64,000 nt of DNA from JAHRAW01 sp965212085 (GCA_965212085.1 OZ243042.1:186001-250000), one strand, 5' to 3'; positions 50,321 to 60,480 are shown, counted from the stretch's first letter. Notes: generated by a model from the sequence alone, not told the origin. Made by a program: numbers and translations.

Positions 50321-52006
50321 ATGCCCAACGAAACCCCGCCCGAACGCGAAACCATGGAGGTTGACGTCGTCATCGTCGGCGCCGGCCCGGCCGGATTGTC
50401 CGCCGCCTGCCGCCTCATGCAACTCGCCGGGGAAAGCGGGCGGGAGCTGTCGGTGGTGGTGCTGGAAAAAGGCTCGGAGGTCGGCGCGCATATCTTGTCG
50501 GGCGCGGTATTCGAGCCGCGCGCCCTGGACGAACTGTTCCCCGACTGGCGGCAACGCGGCGCGCCGCTCAACACGCCGGTCGCGGCGGACCGCGTGTACC
50601 TGCTGCGAAACGCCGAAAAAGCCCTGGGCATGCCCCACTGGATGGTGCCGAAACCCATGCGCAACGAGGGCAACTACATCGTCAGCCTCGGCGAAGTGTG
50701 CCGCTGGCTGGGGCAGCAGGCCGAGGCCCTGGGCGTGGAAATTTTCCCCGGCTTTGCGGCCGGCGAAGTGTTGTACCTTGCGGACGGCGGCATCAAGGGC
50801 GTGGCCACCGGCGAGATGGGGCGCGGCGCAGACGGCGAGCGCAAAACATCCTTTGAACCGGGCATGGAACTGCACGCCCGCGTAACCATTTTTGCCGAGG
50901 GCTGCCGCGGCCACCTCGGCAAGCAGTTGATCGAAAAATTCGGCCTCGACAACCGCAGCCAGACCCAGCACTACGGCATCGGCATCAAGGAGCTGTGGCA
51001 AATTGACCGGCAAAAACACCAGCCCGGCCTGGTGGTGCACGGCGCCGGCTGGCCGCTTTCGGAAAACGGCGCGTCTGGCGGCTCGTTCCTCTATCACCTC
51101 GGCGAAAACCTGGTGTCCCTGGGATTGATCACCGACCTTTCCTACCAAAACCCGCACCTCAGCCCGTTCGATGAACTGCAACGGCTCAAACACCATCCCT
51201 TGTTCCGGCAGTACCTGGAAGGCGGCGAACGCATCGCCTACGGCGCCCGCGCCATCACCAAAGGCGGCCTGAACGCGCTGCCCGAAATGGTGCTGCCTAA
51301 CGGGCTGTTGATCGGCTGCAACGCCGGCACCCTCAACTTTTCCAAGATCAAGGGCTCCCACACCGCGATGAAATCCGGCCTGCTGGCGGCGGAGACGGTG
51401 TTTGAGGCGCTGACCAATGGCGGCGTAGAAGGCGCGTCTCTGGATTCCTACCGGCAACGTTTCAACGATTCCTGGCTGCACCGGGAACTGCACCGCTCGC
51501 GAAATTTCGGCGCCGCGCTGCATAAGTTCGGCGTGTGGATGGGCGGCGCCTATAACTACGTTGACCAGAATTTTTTCAACGGCAAACTGGCATTCAAACT
51601 CACCGACCCGGTGGCCGACCACGAAGCGCTCCGCCCGGCGTCGGACTTCGCGCCGATCCCCTACCCCAAGCCCGACGGAAAAATCAGTTTCGATAAAACC
51701 TCGTCGGTTTATTTGTCCAACACCAACCACGAAGAAGACCAGCCCGTCCACCTGCGCCTGACCCGGCCAGCCGACGCCGTTGAAGTCAATTTCAAAACCT
51801 ACGCCGGACCCGAAGCGCGCTTCTGCCCGGCCGGCGTGTATGAATTTCTCGGCGGCGATACCGGCGGCGATGACGGCCAACCGGAGTTTCGCATCAACGC
51901 GCAAAACTGCGTGCACTGCAAAACCTGCGACATCAAAGACCCAACCACCAACATAACCTGGGTCAGCCCGGAGGGCGGGGGCGGGCCGAATTATGTGAAT
52001 ATGTGA
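50321..52006 (+). CDS. Electron transfer flavoprotein-ubiquinone oxidoreductase
   Basis: Membrane-associated flavoprotein that moves electrons from ETF to ubiquinone, serving the acyl-CoA dehydrogenases. It is 561 residues, the normal length. The FAD motif GAGPAG is at residues 20-25 in VDVVIVGAGPAGLSAACRL; SKIKGSHTAMKSG is the conserved quinone-side region; the 4Fe-4S cluster binds INAQNCVHCKTCDIKDP plus an upstream cysteine in FCPAGVYE. It diverges from argD with 147 bases between. Confidence 0.95.
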   Translation: MPNETPPERETMEVDVVIVGAGPAGLSAACRLMQLAGESGRELSVVVLEKGSEVGAHILSGAVFEPRALDELFPDWRQRGAPLNTPVAADRVYLLRNAEKALGMPHWMVPKPMRNEGNYIVSLGEVCRWLGQQAEALGVEIFPGFAAGEVLYLADGGIKGVATGEMGRGADGERKTSFEPGMELHARVTIFAEGCRGHLGKQLIEKFGLDNRSQTQHYGIGIKELWQIDRQKHQPGLVVHGAGWPLSENGASGGSFLYHLGENLVSLGLITDLSYQNPHLSPFDELQRLKHHPLFRQYLEGGERIAYGARAITKGGLNALPEMVLPNGLLIGCNAGTLNFSKIKGSHTAMKSGLLAAETVFEALTNGGVEGASLDSYRQRFNDSWLHRELHRSRNFGAALHKFGVWMGGAYNYVDQNFFNGKLAFKLTDPVADHEALRPASDFAPIPYPKPDGKISFDKTSSVYLSNTNHEEDQPVHLRLTRPADAVEVNFKTYAGPEARFCPAGVYEFLGGDTGGDDGQPEFRINAQNCVHCKTCDIKDPTTNITWVSPEGGGGPNYVNM

Positions 52007-52018
52007 TAGCCCATATAG

Positions 52019-52024
52019 TATAAT
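52019..52024 (+). promoter_or_regulatory. Possible -10 box upstream of the type IIG gene
   Basis: TATAAT in an A+T-rich gap, 64 bases before the ATG at 52088. No convincing -35 box is seen at 16-18 bases. Confidence 0.3.
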
Positions 52025-52087
52025 AACCGCACATCACGTAACGGAAATACGAGTTTGGTCGAAATTGAAAAGGCATAACTGAAAAAC

Positions 52088-55000
52088 ATGAGCATTGAAT
52101 ACATAAGCGAATACCACAAGGAAATTCAAAACCTGCGAGAGGTCAGTGGTTCGTTAAATGAGAGCATTTTGCGTGCGGCTTTTCAAAAATGCCTGACTCG
52201 ATACTGTTCCCAGCGTGACCTTACTCTGGTTGCAGAACTCCCTTACAAATCCGGTGCAATTCCAGACGGAACCGTTAAAGACTCTTTGCGTCTTGCCTGG
52301 GGATATTGGGAGGCGAAAGACACAAAAGATGACCTTGACAAAGAAATAGATAAAAAAATCAGAAAGGGCTATCCGACTTCAAACATTCTTTTTGAAGATT
52401 CCCGGACCGCTGTTTTGATACAAAGCGGTGATGAGATACAAAGGGTAAGCATGTCTGATGCCAAGAATCTTAACCACCTTATCACAAAATTTCTTGGTTA
52501 CGAGCCGTCGGCAATTTCCGATTTCCGGAAAGCTATACAACAATTCAAGACAGATTTACCCAGTGTCTTGTCGGCTCTCCGGAAAGTCATTGGTGCATCT
52601 TATAAAGAAAAACCAAAATTCCGCGAGACCGCACAGGAATTCCTTGAACTGTGCCGGAAATCTATCAATCCAGCAGTCGAAGAAGCTGATGTACGCGAAA
52701 TGTTGATTCAGCACATTTTGACAAAAGATATATTTTTGAAGGTTTTTAACGAAGATCAATTCCATAAAGAAAACAATATAGCAAGCCGTCTTGACAACCT
52801 TGAAGAAACTTTCTTTACGGGTGATACAAAGCGCGAAACCATCAGCAAGTTAAAGGGTTATTACAGTGCAATCACTGTTACCGCGGCCAGCATTGACAGT
52901 CATCAGGAGAAACAAAAATTTCTCAAAGCTATTTATGAAGACTTTTACAAGGTCTATAACCCTAAAGCCGCCGCTCGCCTTGGGGTGGTTTATACGCCAA
53001 ATGAAATTGTTGATTTTATGATAAAAGCCGCCGATGAACTCGTACACCGGCACTTTGGCCGTCGTCTTTACGATAAAAACGTGCAAATCCTTGACCCCGC
53101 CGCCGGCACCGGAACTTTTATTACCGATTTGATTGAATTCATTCCAAAGGCACATATTGCTTATAAGTATGAACACGAAATACACGCCAATGAAGTAAGC
53201 ATACTGCCTTATTACATAGCCAACCTCAATATCGAATACACCTATAAACAAAAAACTGGCAAGTACAAAGAATTTCCAAATATCTGTTTCGTTGACACGC
53301 TGGATAATTTTTCTTTTGGAGAACAGCGGTTGCATAGCGATTTATTGGTTTCACTGAGCTACGAAAATATGGAGCGCGTCAAAAGACAGAATGAAAAGCG
53401 TATTTCAGTGATTATTGGCAACCCGCCATACTACGCTAACCAACGTAACGAGAACGATAATAATAAAACCCGAGAATATTCAGAAATCGATCAACGAATT
53501 AAAAAAACCTACATAGAACGTAGTACGGCGCAAAAAACCAAACAATACGATATGTATAAAAGGTTTATTCGTTGGGCGTCAGACCGACTGGATAAGAATG
53601 GTGTTTTGGTGTTTATTACAAACCGTGCGTACTTGGACGCAGGGCAGGATGACGGATTCCGTAGAGTTGTAGAAGAAGAATTTAATGAGATCTATATTAT
53701 TGATTTGGGTTCTGATGTTAGAAAAAATCCTAAAATTTCCGGCACTACACATAATGTTTTTGGCATACAAACAGGCGTCGCAATCGGTTTTTTTGTTTGC
53801 AAAGAAACCAAGGGTAAAACTTGTGATATTTATTATGCCAAAAGAGAAGACAAAGAACTTGCTTTAGATAAGCTTGCGTTTCTTACCACAAATTCTTTTT
53901 CTGAAATTAATTTTTCCCACATCATCCCTGACAAAAAGAACAACTGGCTCAACCAAACAGATAATGACTTTGAAAAACTTCTCTGTATTGGAAATACACA
54001 AACGAAATTTGCCAAAACGGATCGTAAAATAGATGAAAATGCCGTATTTAAATTATTCTCTCCAGGCGTTTCTACGAATCGGGATGGATGGGTTTATGAT
54101 TTTGACAAGAAAAATTTAAAGGGAAAGACAAAATTTTTTGCAAATACGTACAATGGATTTATCAAACAAGGTGATACGTCATACAATACAATTATTAAAT
54201 GGAGTGATAGTTTACGAAAAAAATTCAAGCGGCATAGATTTATAACTTACAGTGATAGTTCCCTGACTACATCTCTTTACCGTCCTTTTATCAGGACGTT
54301 TCATTTTGCCAACCCTGCAATGAATGACAGGCTTACAAAAAATCACTATGAGATCTTTGGTGATAAGTTAAATAAAAAGAATAAGGTTATTTGTGTTTCC
54401 GGAACTTCCGCATCTAAACCTTTTCAAATTATGGCGGTACAGGAATTATCCAGTCTTGATATGCTTGAAAAAACGCAATGCTTTCCTCTCTATCGCTATG
54501 ATAATCAAAAAAATCGTGTTTCCAACACTACCGATTGGGGTTTGAAACAGTTTAGCGAATATTATAAAAATACCAAGATCACCGCTGAAGATATTTTCCA
54601 CTACACCTATGCTGTTTTACATAATCCAGTGTACCGGGAGAAATACGCCATAAACCTCAAACAAGAATTCCCACGCCTGCCGTTTTATGACGATTTCTCT
54701 CAATGGGTGAAATGGGGAAAGGATTTAATGAACCTGCATATCGGTTTTGAAAAACAAAAACCTTATTCCCTGAAAAGACACGATAAAGACTGCAAGGCAG
54801 GAAACGCAAAACTGACCGCCGATAAGCAGAGGGGTGCCATAACGCTTGATGAGCAAACCAAACTAACCGAAATCCCGCCCCAAGCGTGGGCATACAAACT
54901 AGGCAGCCGTACCGCCCTTGAATGGGTGCTTAACCAGTACAAAGAAAAGAAACCCACAGATCCGACCGTCAGGGAAAAATTCAATACTTACAAATTCGCC

Positions 55001-55129
55001 GACCACAAAGAAGAAGTAATTGAACTCCTCGGAAAAGTTTGTGCGGTAAGCGTTAAGACAATGGAAATTGTTGGGGAAATGGAAAAAACCCAATCAGTTG
55101 ATGAAGCTGTGAGCACAACAGGAATATAA
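52088..55129 (+). CDS. Type IIG restriction-modification enzyme (fused nuclease-methyltransferase)
   Basis: Single-chain restriction enzyme and N6-adenine methylase of 1013 residues. The N-terminal nuclease candidate has Asp60 and Glu75-x-Lys77 in AIPDGTVKDSLRLAWGYWEA. The methylase domain has motif I DPAAGTGTF at residue 336 and NPPY at 445-448. The C-terminal third (from about residue 700) is the likely target-recognition domain and resembles the 'type ISP' C-terminal region (FHYTYAVLHNPVYREKYAINL). The gene is strikingly A+T-rich compared with its neighbours, a sign of recent transfer. The next gene starts two bases after its stop. Confidence 0.9.
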   Translation: MSIEYISEYHKEIQNLREVSGSLNESILRAAFQKCLTRYCSQRDLTLVAELPYKSGAIPDGTVKDSLRLAWGYWEAKDTKDDLDKEIDKKIRKGYPTSNILFEDSRTAVLIQSGDEIQRVSMSDAKNLNHLITKFLGYEPSAISDFRKAIQQFKTDLPSVLSALRKVIGASYKEKPKFRETAQEFLELCRKSINPAVEEADVREMLIQHILTKDIFLKVFNEDQFHKENNIASRLDNLEETFFTGDTKRETISKLKGYYSAITVTAASIDSHQEKQKFLKAIYEDFYKVYNPKAAARLGVVYTPNEIVDFMIKAADELVHRHFGRRLYDKNVQILDPAAGTGTFITDLIEFIPKAHIAYKYEHEIHANEVSILPYYIANLNIEYTYKQKTGKYKEFPNICFVDTLDNFSFGEQRLHSDLLVSLSYENMERVKRQNEKRISVIIGNPPYYANQRNENDNNKTREYSEIDQRIKKTYIERSTAQKTKQYDMYKRFIRWASDRLDKNGVLVFITNRAYLDAGQDDGFRRVVEEEFNEIYIIDLGSDVRKNPKISGTTHNVFGIQTGVAIGFFVCKETKGKTCDIYYAKREDKELALDKLAFLTTNSFSEINFSHIIPDKKNNWLNQTDNDFEKLLCIGNTQTKFAKTDRKIDENAVFKLFSPGVSTNRDGWVYDFDKKNLKGKTKFFANTYNGFIKQGDTSYNTIIKWSDSLRKKFKRHRFITYSDSSLTTSLYRPFIRTFHFANPAMNDRLTKNHYEIFGDKLNKKNKVICVSGTSASKPFQIMAVQELSSLDMLEKTQCFPLYRYDNQKNRVSNTTDWGLKQFSEYYKNTKITAEDIFHYTYAVLHNPVYREKYAINLKQEFPRLPFYDDFSQWVKWGKDLMNLHIGFEKQKPYSLKRHDKDCKAGNAKLTADKQRGAITLDEQTKLTEIPPQAWAYKLGSRTALEWVLNQYKEKKPTDPTVREKFNTYKFADHKEEVIELLGKVCAVSVKTMEIVGEMEKTQSVDEAVSTTGI

Positions 55130-55131
55130 TT

Positions 55132-55635
55132 ATGCCGTACAAAAGATATTTCGCCTACGGATCTAATATGTCTCAAAAACGCTTGTGCGACAGAGTGCCA
55201 AGTGCAAAGCCGCTCGGTGCGTACACGCTGCCGTCCCACAATCTGCGTTTTCACAAGCGCAGCGACAAAGACGGATCGGGCAAGTGCGATGCTTTTGAGA
55301 CGGGCGACGAAGCCGACTTTGTTCTGGGCCGATTGTTTGCCATCGCGCAGTCCGAAGAGACCGCGTTGGACGAGGCCGAGGGGCTGCACAAAGGATACGA
55401 AAAAAAGATCGTTGCAGTGGTGGATGCGGATGGCAACGTTGAGGAAGCGTTCACTTATTATGCGACTTGTATGGATGTTTCGCTCCGCCCTTATACGTGG
55501 TATAAAAAACATGTATTGGCCGGTGCGCGGGAAGCGGCCTTGCCCGATGACTATATTGAAAAAATTGAAGCGGTTGTTGCGAAGGATGATTTTGATAAAG
55601 AACGAGAGCAAAAGGAATTAAAAATATACGACTAA
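55132..55635 (+). CDS. Gamma-glutamylcyclotransferase-like (AIG2/GGCT) protein
   Basis: A 167-residue GGCT-fold protein with the substrate-binding YFAYGSNM (Tyr9 to Asn12) and the catalytic-glutamate region ALDEAEGL (Glu83). Family members release 5-oxoproline from gamma-glutamyl compounds, but many act on other gamma-glutamylamines. It follows the type IIG gene by two bases, so the two are cotranscribed; the composition is less A+T-rich than the type IIG gene. Whether it helps the restriction system or is a passenger is unknown. Confidence 0.88.
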   Translation: MPYKRYFAYGSNMSQKRLCDRVPSAKPLGAYTLPSHNLRFHKRSDKDGSGKCDAFETGDEADFVLGRLFAIAQSEETALDEAEGLHKGYEKKIVAVVDADGNVEEAFTYYATCMDVSLRPYTWYKKHVLAGAREAALPDDYIEKIEAVVAKDDFDKEREQKELKIYD

Positions 55636-55703
55636 CCAAGTGGGAACCCGTTGATGGAAAATTATATGAAACTAAAAGTAAACATCGCATAACCCATCCC
55701 AAA

Positions 55704-58700
55704 TCAATCCACCCACCCCCGCGCGTTCCGGAAAATTTTGATCCACGGGCTGTACTCCCCCCAGTCGTTGCGGCCCGACGGCCGCCAGGAATTGCACGCC
55801 GCGCGGAACACTCGTTCGGGGTGGGGCATCATGATGGTGAAGCGTCCGTCTTCGTTGGTGAAACCGGTTGCGCCGCCGGGGGAGCCGTTGGGGTTTGCGG
55901 GATAGGTTTCGGCGGGGTGGCCGTGGTTGTCCACGAAGCGCAGGCTGACTTGTTGTTGGCGTTGGAGTTGCGCGAGGCCGTCGTCGAATCCGGCGTCGTC
56001 GAATTCCGCGCGGCCTTCGCCGTGGGCGGTGGACACCGGCAGCATGGAGCCTCGCATATCGCGCAGCAACACCGACTTGTCCGAGCAGATTTCCACCATG
56101 GCGACCCGCGCCTCGTACTGCTCGGAGTGGTTGCGCACGAACCTCGGCCAGTGGGCGGCGCCGGGCACCAACTCCTTGATGGCCGACATCATCTGGCAGC
56201 CATTGCAGACGCCGAGGGCGAAGGTGTCTTGCCGCGCAAAAAACGCCGCGAACATATCCCGCAGCCGGGGGTTGTACAGAATGGACTTGGCCCAGCCGCC
56301 GCCGCCGCCGAGCACGTCGCCGAAGGAAAACCCGCCGCACGCGGCCAAACCCTTGTACGCATCCAGCGACTGCTCGGACGACAAGTCGCTCATGGTAACG
56401 TCCACCGCATCGAAACCGGCGCAGTCAAACGCCGCCGCCATTTCCAGTTGGCCATTGACGCCCTGCTCACGCAGGATGGCGATTTTCGGGCGGTGGCGGG
56501 ACTGAGACGGAGACGGAGACTGATACTCATACTGATGGGGCGCGGCGGCGTCGGCTTGGTGATCAAACGTGAGCCGCGAAAACAAACCGGGGTCGCTGCG
56601 CTCGTCAATCCTCGCGTACTCCTGGTCGGCGCAGTCGGGGTTGTCCCGCAGGGCTTGCATCCGCCACGTGGTCTCGGACCAAATCCGGTGCAACGAGACG
56701 CGCTCCATCTGTAACCACGCCTCGCCGTTGGACTCGATCAAAACCTCATCGCCATCGGCGGCCCGCCCGATGATATGGGCGACCGCGTCCAGGCCGAAGC
56801 GATGGATGTCCGCCGCCACCCGGTCGCGCTCCGCGGTTCTGGTCTGAATCACCGCGCCCAACTCTTCGTTAAAAAGCACCGCCAGCGGATCGTCGGCCAA
56901 ACCTCCGAGGTCCACCGCCAGCCCGCAGCGCGACGCAAACGCCATCTCGCACAAGGTCGCCAGCAGGCCGCCGTCGGAGCGGTCGTGGTAGGCCAGGATG
57001 CGCCGCGCGCGGATGAGGGACTGCACGAGGTCGAAAAATCCCTGCAACAAACCGGCATCGTCCACGTCCGGCGCCGAGTCGCCCATCTGCGCGGTGGCCT
57101 GGGCGAGCGCCGAGCCGCCGAGGCGGTTGCGGCCCTGTCCCAGGTCCAGCAGCCATAAATCGTTTTGGTCGTTTTCATCGTTTGGGTCGGCACCGGCGCA
57201 AACCTCCAGTTGGGGCGTCAAGGTGTCGCGAATATCCGCGACCGGGGCGAACGCGGTCACGATCAATGAAAGCGGCGAAACCGCCTTGCACTCGCGGCCG
57301 GTTTGATCCCGCCACACCGTTTTCATTGACATTGAATCCTTGCCCACCGGAATTGATACGCCGAGTTGCGGACACAACTCCAGCGCCACGGCTTGCACGG
57401 TCCTGAACAAGTCCGCGTCATGGCCGGGTTCACCGGCGGCCACCATCCAGTTGGCCGAGAGTTTGATATTGCCGATGAAGCCGATGGATGCGGCGGTGAT
57501 GTTGGTGATGGCCTCGCCCACCGCCATGCGTCCGGCGGCGGCGGCGTCAATCACCGCCAGCGGCGTGCGCTCGCCCACCGCGATGGCCTCGCCGGTATAG
57601 TCGCGGTAGCCGGCGGCGGCGACCCCGACGTCGGCCACCGGCACCTGCCACGGGCCGACCATCTGATCCCTGGCGATGAGGCCGCCGACGCTGCGGTCGC
57701 CGATGGTCACCAAAAAAGTTTTGTCGGCGACCGAGGGAAAACCCAGCACCAACTCCGCCGCGCGCTTTACGGACACGCCGTCAAAGCACAGCGGCGAAAA
57801 CTTTTTTGGGATGGTCGCGGCGTCCCGTTCCATTTTCGGCGGCAGGCCAAACAACACTTCCATGGACAGGTTGATGGGCGTATCAAACGGCGGCCCTTGT
57901 TCGGCAAACCGGCGGTCGCGCACGCTCAGGTTTTGTGCGGCGGTCGCGTGACCCACCGTGGCGTACAGGCAGCGTTCCCGGCGGCAGATTTTTTCAAACC
58001 GCGCAAACCGAGACGGCTCAATGGCCAGCACGTATCTTTCCTGGGATTCGTTGCACCAGATCTGCATCGGCGTCATGCCCGGTTCGTCGTTGAGCACTTC
58101 GCGCAGTTCAAACGAGCCGCCGCAGCCGGAATCATGCACCAACTCCGGCAGCGCGTTGCACAACCCCCCGGCGCCGACGTCGTGGATGGACAGGATCGGG
58201 TTGTGCTCATCGAGCGCGCAGCAGGCGTCAATGACTTCCTGACAACGCCGCTGCATCTCCGGGTTGCCGCGCTGCACCGAAGCGTAGTCCAGGGTTTCCG
58301 AACTGCTGCCGGAAGCAACGCTGGAAGCGGCGCCGCCGCCCAGCCCGATGAGCATCACCGGCCCGCCGAGCACGACGATGGGCGCGCCGTCGGGTATGGC
58401 GTTTTTGCGCACGTGCCGGGGGCGGATGTTGCCCACCCCCCCGGCCAGCATGATCGGCTTGTGGTAGCCGTGGCGGAGGACGCCGCCGGTGCCGGGTTCC
58501 ACCTGCTCGAAGGTGCGGAAATAACCGGCGATGCCGGGGCGGCCGAACTCATTGTTGAACGCCGTGGCGCCGATGGGGCCGTCGAGCATGATGCGCAGCG
58601 GCGAGGCGATGCGCGCCGGTTTGTTTTCATCGCCCTCCCAAGAGCGCCGGCGGCCCGGCAGGCGCAGGTGCGAGACCGAGTAGCCGACGATGCCGGCCTT

Positions 58701-59759
58701 GGGTTTGCCGCCCCGGCCGGTGGCGCCTTCGTCTCGAATCTCCCCGCCGGAGCCGGTGGCGGCGCCGGCGAAGGGCGAGATCGCGGTGGGATGATTGTGG
58801 GTTTCGACCTTGGCGACGAGGTGCGCCGCTTCCCGTTGGTAGCCGAATACTTTGGTGCACGGATCCACCTGGAAGCGGTTTGCTTCAGGCCCGGCGATCA
58901 CCGCCGCGTTGTCGTTGTACGCCACCAAAGTGCCGGCGCCGTGTTGGCGGTGGGTCTCGCGGATCATGTCAAACGGCGAGTCCGGCAAGGGTTGCCCGTC
59001 AACCCGCCAATCGGCGTTGAAAATTTTGTGGCGGCAATGCTCGGAGTTGACCTGGGCGAACATCATCAGTTCGACGTCGGTGGGATTGCGCCCGAGGCGC
59101 GTGAACTGCGCGGTCAGGTAACGCCGCTCCGGCGCGCTCAGGGCGAAACCAAACCCGGCGTCGGCTTTTTCCAGGGCTTCAAGCCCGCCGCCGAGGATGT
59201 CAATGATGGCGAGGGGCGCCGGGTGCGCGCGGTGAAACAACGCGCGCGCCGAATCGCGGTCGGGCAGCACCGACTCGGTCATCGGGTCGTGGATGAACGG
59301 CAGTACCGATTCAGCCGCCGATGATAATGACGATGACGCCGATGCCGGCGCAGACTTGACCCGGAAATAAACCCGCCACTCAACGCCGCGCTCCACCCGC
59401 GCCACCGCGCCAAGCCCGCAGTGATGCAGAATATCGGTGGCCTTGGTGGACCACGGCGAAATCGTGCCGATTCGCGGCGTTACCACCGGCGTGAAAGCGT
59501 CCGCACCGTTTGTTGCGCCGTCTTTTGCGGCCTTTTGCCCGCCGCCGGTGCCGGCATCCCCGTCCGGCTGCGATGCGCCATAGCGTAGCAGCCCGGCAAG
59601 AACCGCGCGCCGCGCCGCATCCAATTCGCCGGCGACCTCGGCGAAGTGCAGGAAGCGGGCTTCCACGGAGACGCATTGCGGCACAGTGGCCTGAATCCGG
59701 CGCAGCACTTTGGTGGTTTGATGCGCCGACAATGCGCCGCCGCCGGGGAGGATTAACAT
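55704..59759 (-). CDS. purL: Phosphoribosylformylglycinamidine synthase
   Basis: Fourth step of purine synthesis: FGAR plus glutamine and ATP to FGAM. At 1351 residues it is the long, single-chain proteobacterial type but about 55 residues longer than E. coli PurL. The N-terminal linker and AIRS-like domains include VNSEHCRHKIFNADW and SIHDVGAGGLCNALPELV; the C-terminal glutaminase has its Cys nucleophile in GVCNGCQMM and the His/Glu pair in MPHPERVFR. The excess length comes partly from low-complexity insertions (ASASSSLSSAAES, DPNDENDQND, YEYQSPSPSQS), each encoded by short repeats. Confidence 0.96.
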   Translation of the reverse strand: MLILPGGGALSAHQTTKVLRRIQATVPQCVSVEARFLHFAEVAGELDAARRAVLAGLLRYGASQPDGDAGTGGGQKAAKDGATNGADAFTPVVTPRIGTISPWSTKATDILHHCGLGAVARVERGVEWRVYFRVKSAPASASSSLSSAAESVLPFIHDPMTESVLPDRDSARALFHRAHPAPLAIIDILGGGLEALEKADAGFGFALSAPERRYLTAQFTRLGRNPTDVELMMFAQVNSEHCRHKIFNADWRVDGQPLPDSPFDMIRETHRQHGAGTLVAYNDNAAVIAGPEANRFQVDPCTKVFGYQREAAHLVAKVETHNHPTAISPFAGAATGSGGEIRDEGATGRGGKPKAGIVGYSVSHLRLPGRRRSWEGDENKPARIASPLRIMLDGPIGATAFNNEFGRPGIAGYFRTFEQVEPGTGGVLRHGYHKPIMLAGGVGNIRPRHVRKNAIPDGAPIVVLGGPVMLIGLGGGAASSVASGSSSETLDYASVQRGNPEMQRRCQEVIDACCALDEHNPILSIHDVGAGGLCNALPELVHDSGCGGSFELREVLNDEPGMTPMQIWCNESQERYVLAIEPSRFARFEKICRRERCLYATVGHATAAQNLSVRDRRFAEQGPPFDTPINLSMEVLFGLPPKMERDAATIPKKFSPLCFDGVSVKRAAELVLGFPSVADKTFLVTIGDRSVGGLIARDQMVGPWQVPVADVGVAAAGYRDYTGEAIAVGERTPLAVIDAAAAGRMAVGEAITNITAASIGFIGNIKLSANWMVAAGEPGHDADLFRTVQAVALELCPQLGVSIPVGKDSMSMKTVWRDQTGRECKAVSPLSLIVTAFAPVADIRDTLTPQLEVCAGADPNDENDQNDLWLLDLGQGRNRLGGSALAQATAQMGDSAPDVDDAGLLQGFFDLVQSLIRARRILAYHDRSDGGLLATLCEMAFASRCGLAVDLGGLADDPLAVLFNEELGAVIQTRTAERDRVAADIHRFGLDAVAHIIGRAADGDEVLIESNGEAWLQMERVSLHRIWSETTWRMQALRDNPDCADQEYARIDERSDPGLFSRLTFDHQADAAAPHQYEYQSPSPSQSRHRPKIAILREQGVNGQLEMAAAFDCAGFDAVDVTMSDLSSEQSLDAYKGLAACGGFSFGDVLGGGGGWAKSILYNPRLRDMFAAFFARQDTFALGVCNGCQMMSAIKELVPGAAHWPRFVRNHSEQYEARVAMVEICSDKSVLLRDMRGSMLPVSTAHGEGRAEFDDAGFDDGLAQLQRQQQVSLRFVDNHGHPAETYPANPNGSPGGATGFTNEDGRFTIMMPHPERVFRAACNSWRPSGRNDWGEYSPWIKIFRNARGWVD

Positions 59760-59833
59760 GCGCTCAGGGGTTTTCCGCGGAGTAAGAAAGCCGTGTATGA
59801 TACTCCTCTCGCGACCCTGATGAGGATACCCTG

Positions 59834-60304
59834 ATGAGAAAAATGAACGTCTTGCAATTTTATGCCGCGGCGGTGTGTTTTTTCTCGGCGATCGTCGTGA
59901 CCATCACCGGCGGCGGCGGCGTGTATGACCTGGTGCAACTCGCCGCGCCCTCCATCGGCGTGCCGGGGAGCAGTTACGAGGCGCACCAAAACAACGCCGC
60001 GTTTGCGCACTGGTACGTGCGCCGGCACCGCGACAACCGTGATTACCTGCCGCCGTCTGTGCGCGAGGAAATGCGCGAGCGCGGCATTGACGTTGAGGAT
60101 TTCGCGCCCGCCGGCGGCGACCTCAAACTGCCCGAAGACGAAGCCGAACTCACGCAACTTCGCCAACAAAGTTTCGCCTCGCTGCTGGCGGCCAATCAGC
60201 ACAACGCCGTGCGCGATTTTGTGCGCGAGATCATCGTGCTGCTCATCGCCGGGCCGTTGTTCTGGGTACACTGGCGGCTGCTCAAAAAATGGCACCGCGA
60301 GTAA
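59834..60304 (+). CDS. Small membrane protein of unknown function
   Basis: A 156-residue protein I do not recognise. There is a hydrophobic N-terminal segment (FYAAAVCFFSAIVVTITGGG, residues 9-28), a ~95-residue charged middle with LPPSVREEMRERGIDVEDF, and a second hydrophobic segment (IIVLLIAGPLFWVHWRLL) near the C-terminus. The likely topology is two membrane passes with a soluble loop. An ATG at 59834 gives residues MRKMN; an internal ATG lies three codons on. The gene diverges from purL with 74 bases between starts. Codon pattern is like its neighbours, so it appears genuine. Confidence 0.75.
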   Translation: MRKMNVLQFYAAAVCFFSAIVVTITGGGGVYDLVQLAAPSIGVPGSSYEAHQNNAAFAHWYVRRHRDNRDYLPPSVREEMRERGIDVEDFAPAGGDLKLPEDEAELTQLRQQSFASLLAANQHNAVRDFVREIIVLLIAGPLFWVHWRLLKKWHRE

Positions 60305-60480
60305 CAAAATAACCGCCCACCCCCCTCCCCATCGCTTGGGCGCGGGTGATTGCGCCAACTTCGTGGCCGAATAACAACAACATGGCCGCCATTTTCGCCA
60401 ATGCCGGCGGCCCGCCGGCGGTTGCGTTATCCCCGCAAAAGCCGTAAGGTGGGCGTATTGCGACAACCGGACAACCACCA

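Noticed and set aside
50252..51916. Long minus-strand reading frame of 554 codons
   Set aside because: It is antisense to the ETF-QO gene, whose FAD and iron-sulfur motifs are clear.
57366..59324. Long plus-strand reading frame of 652 codons
   Set aside because: It is a shadow of purL on the opposite strand and shows no recognisable domain.
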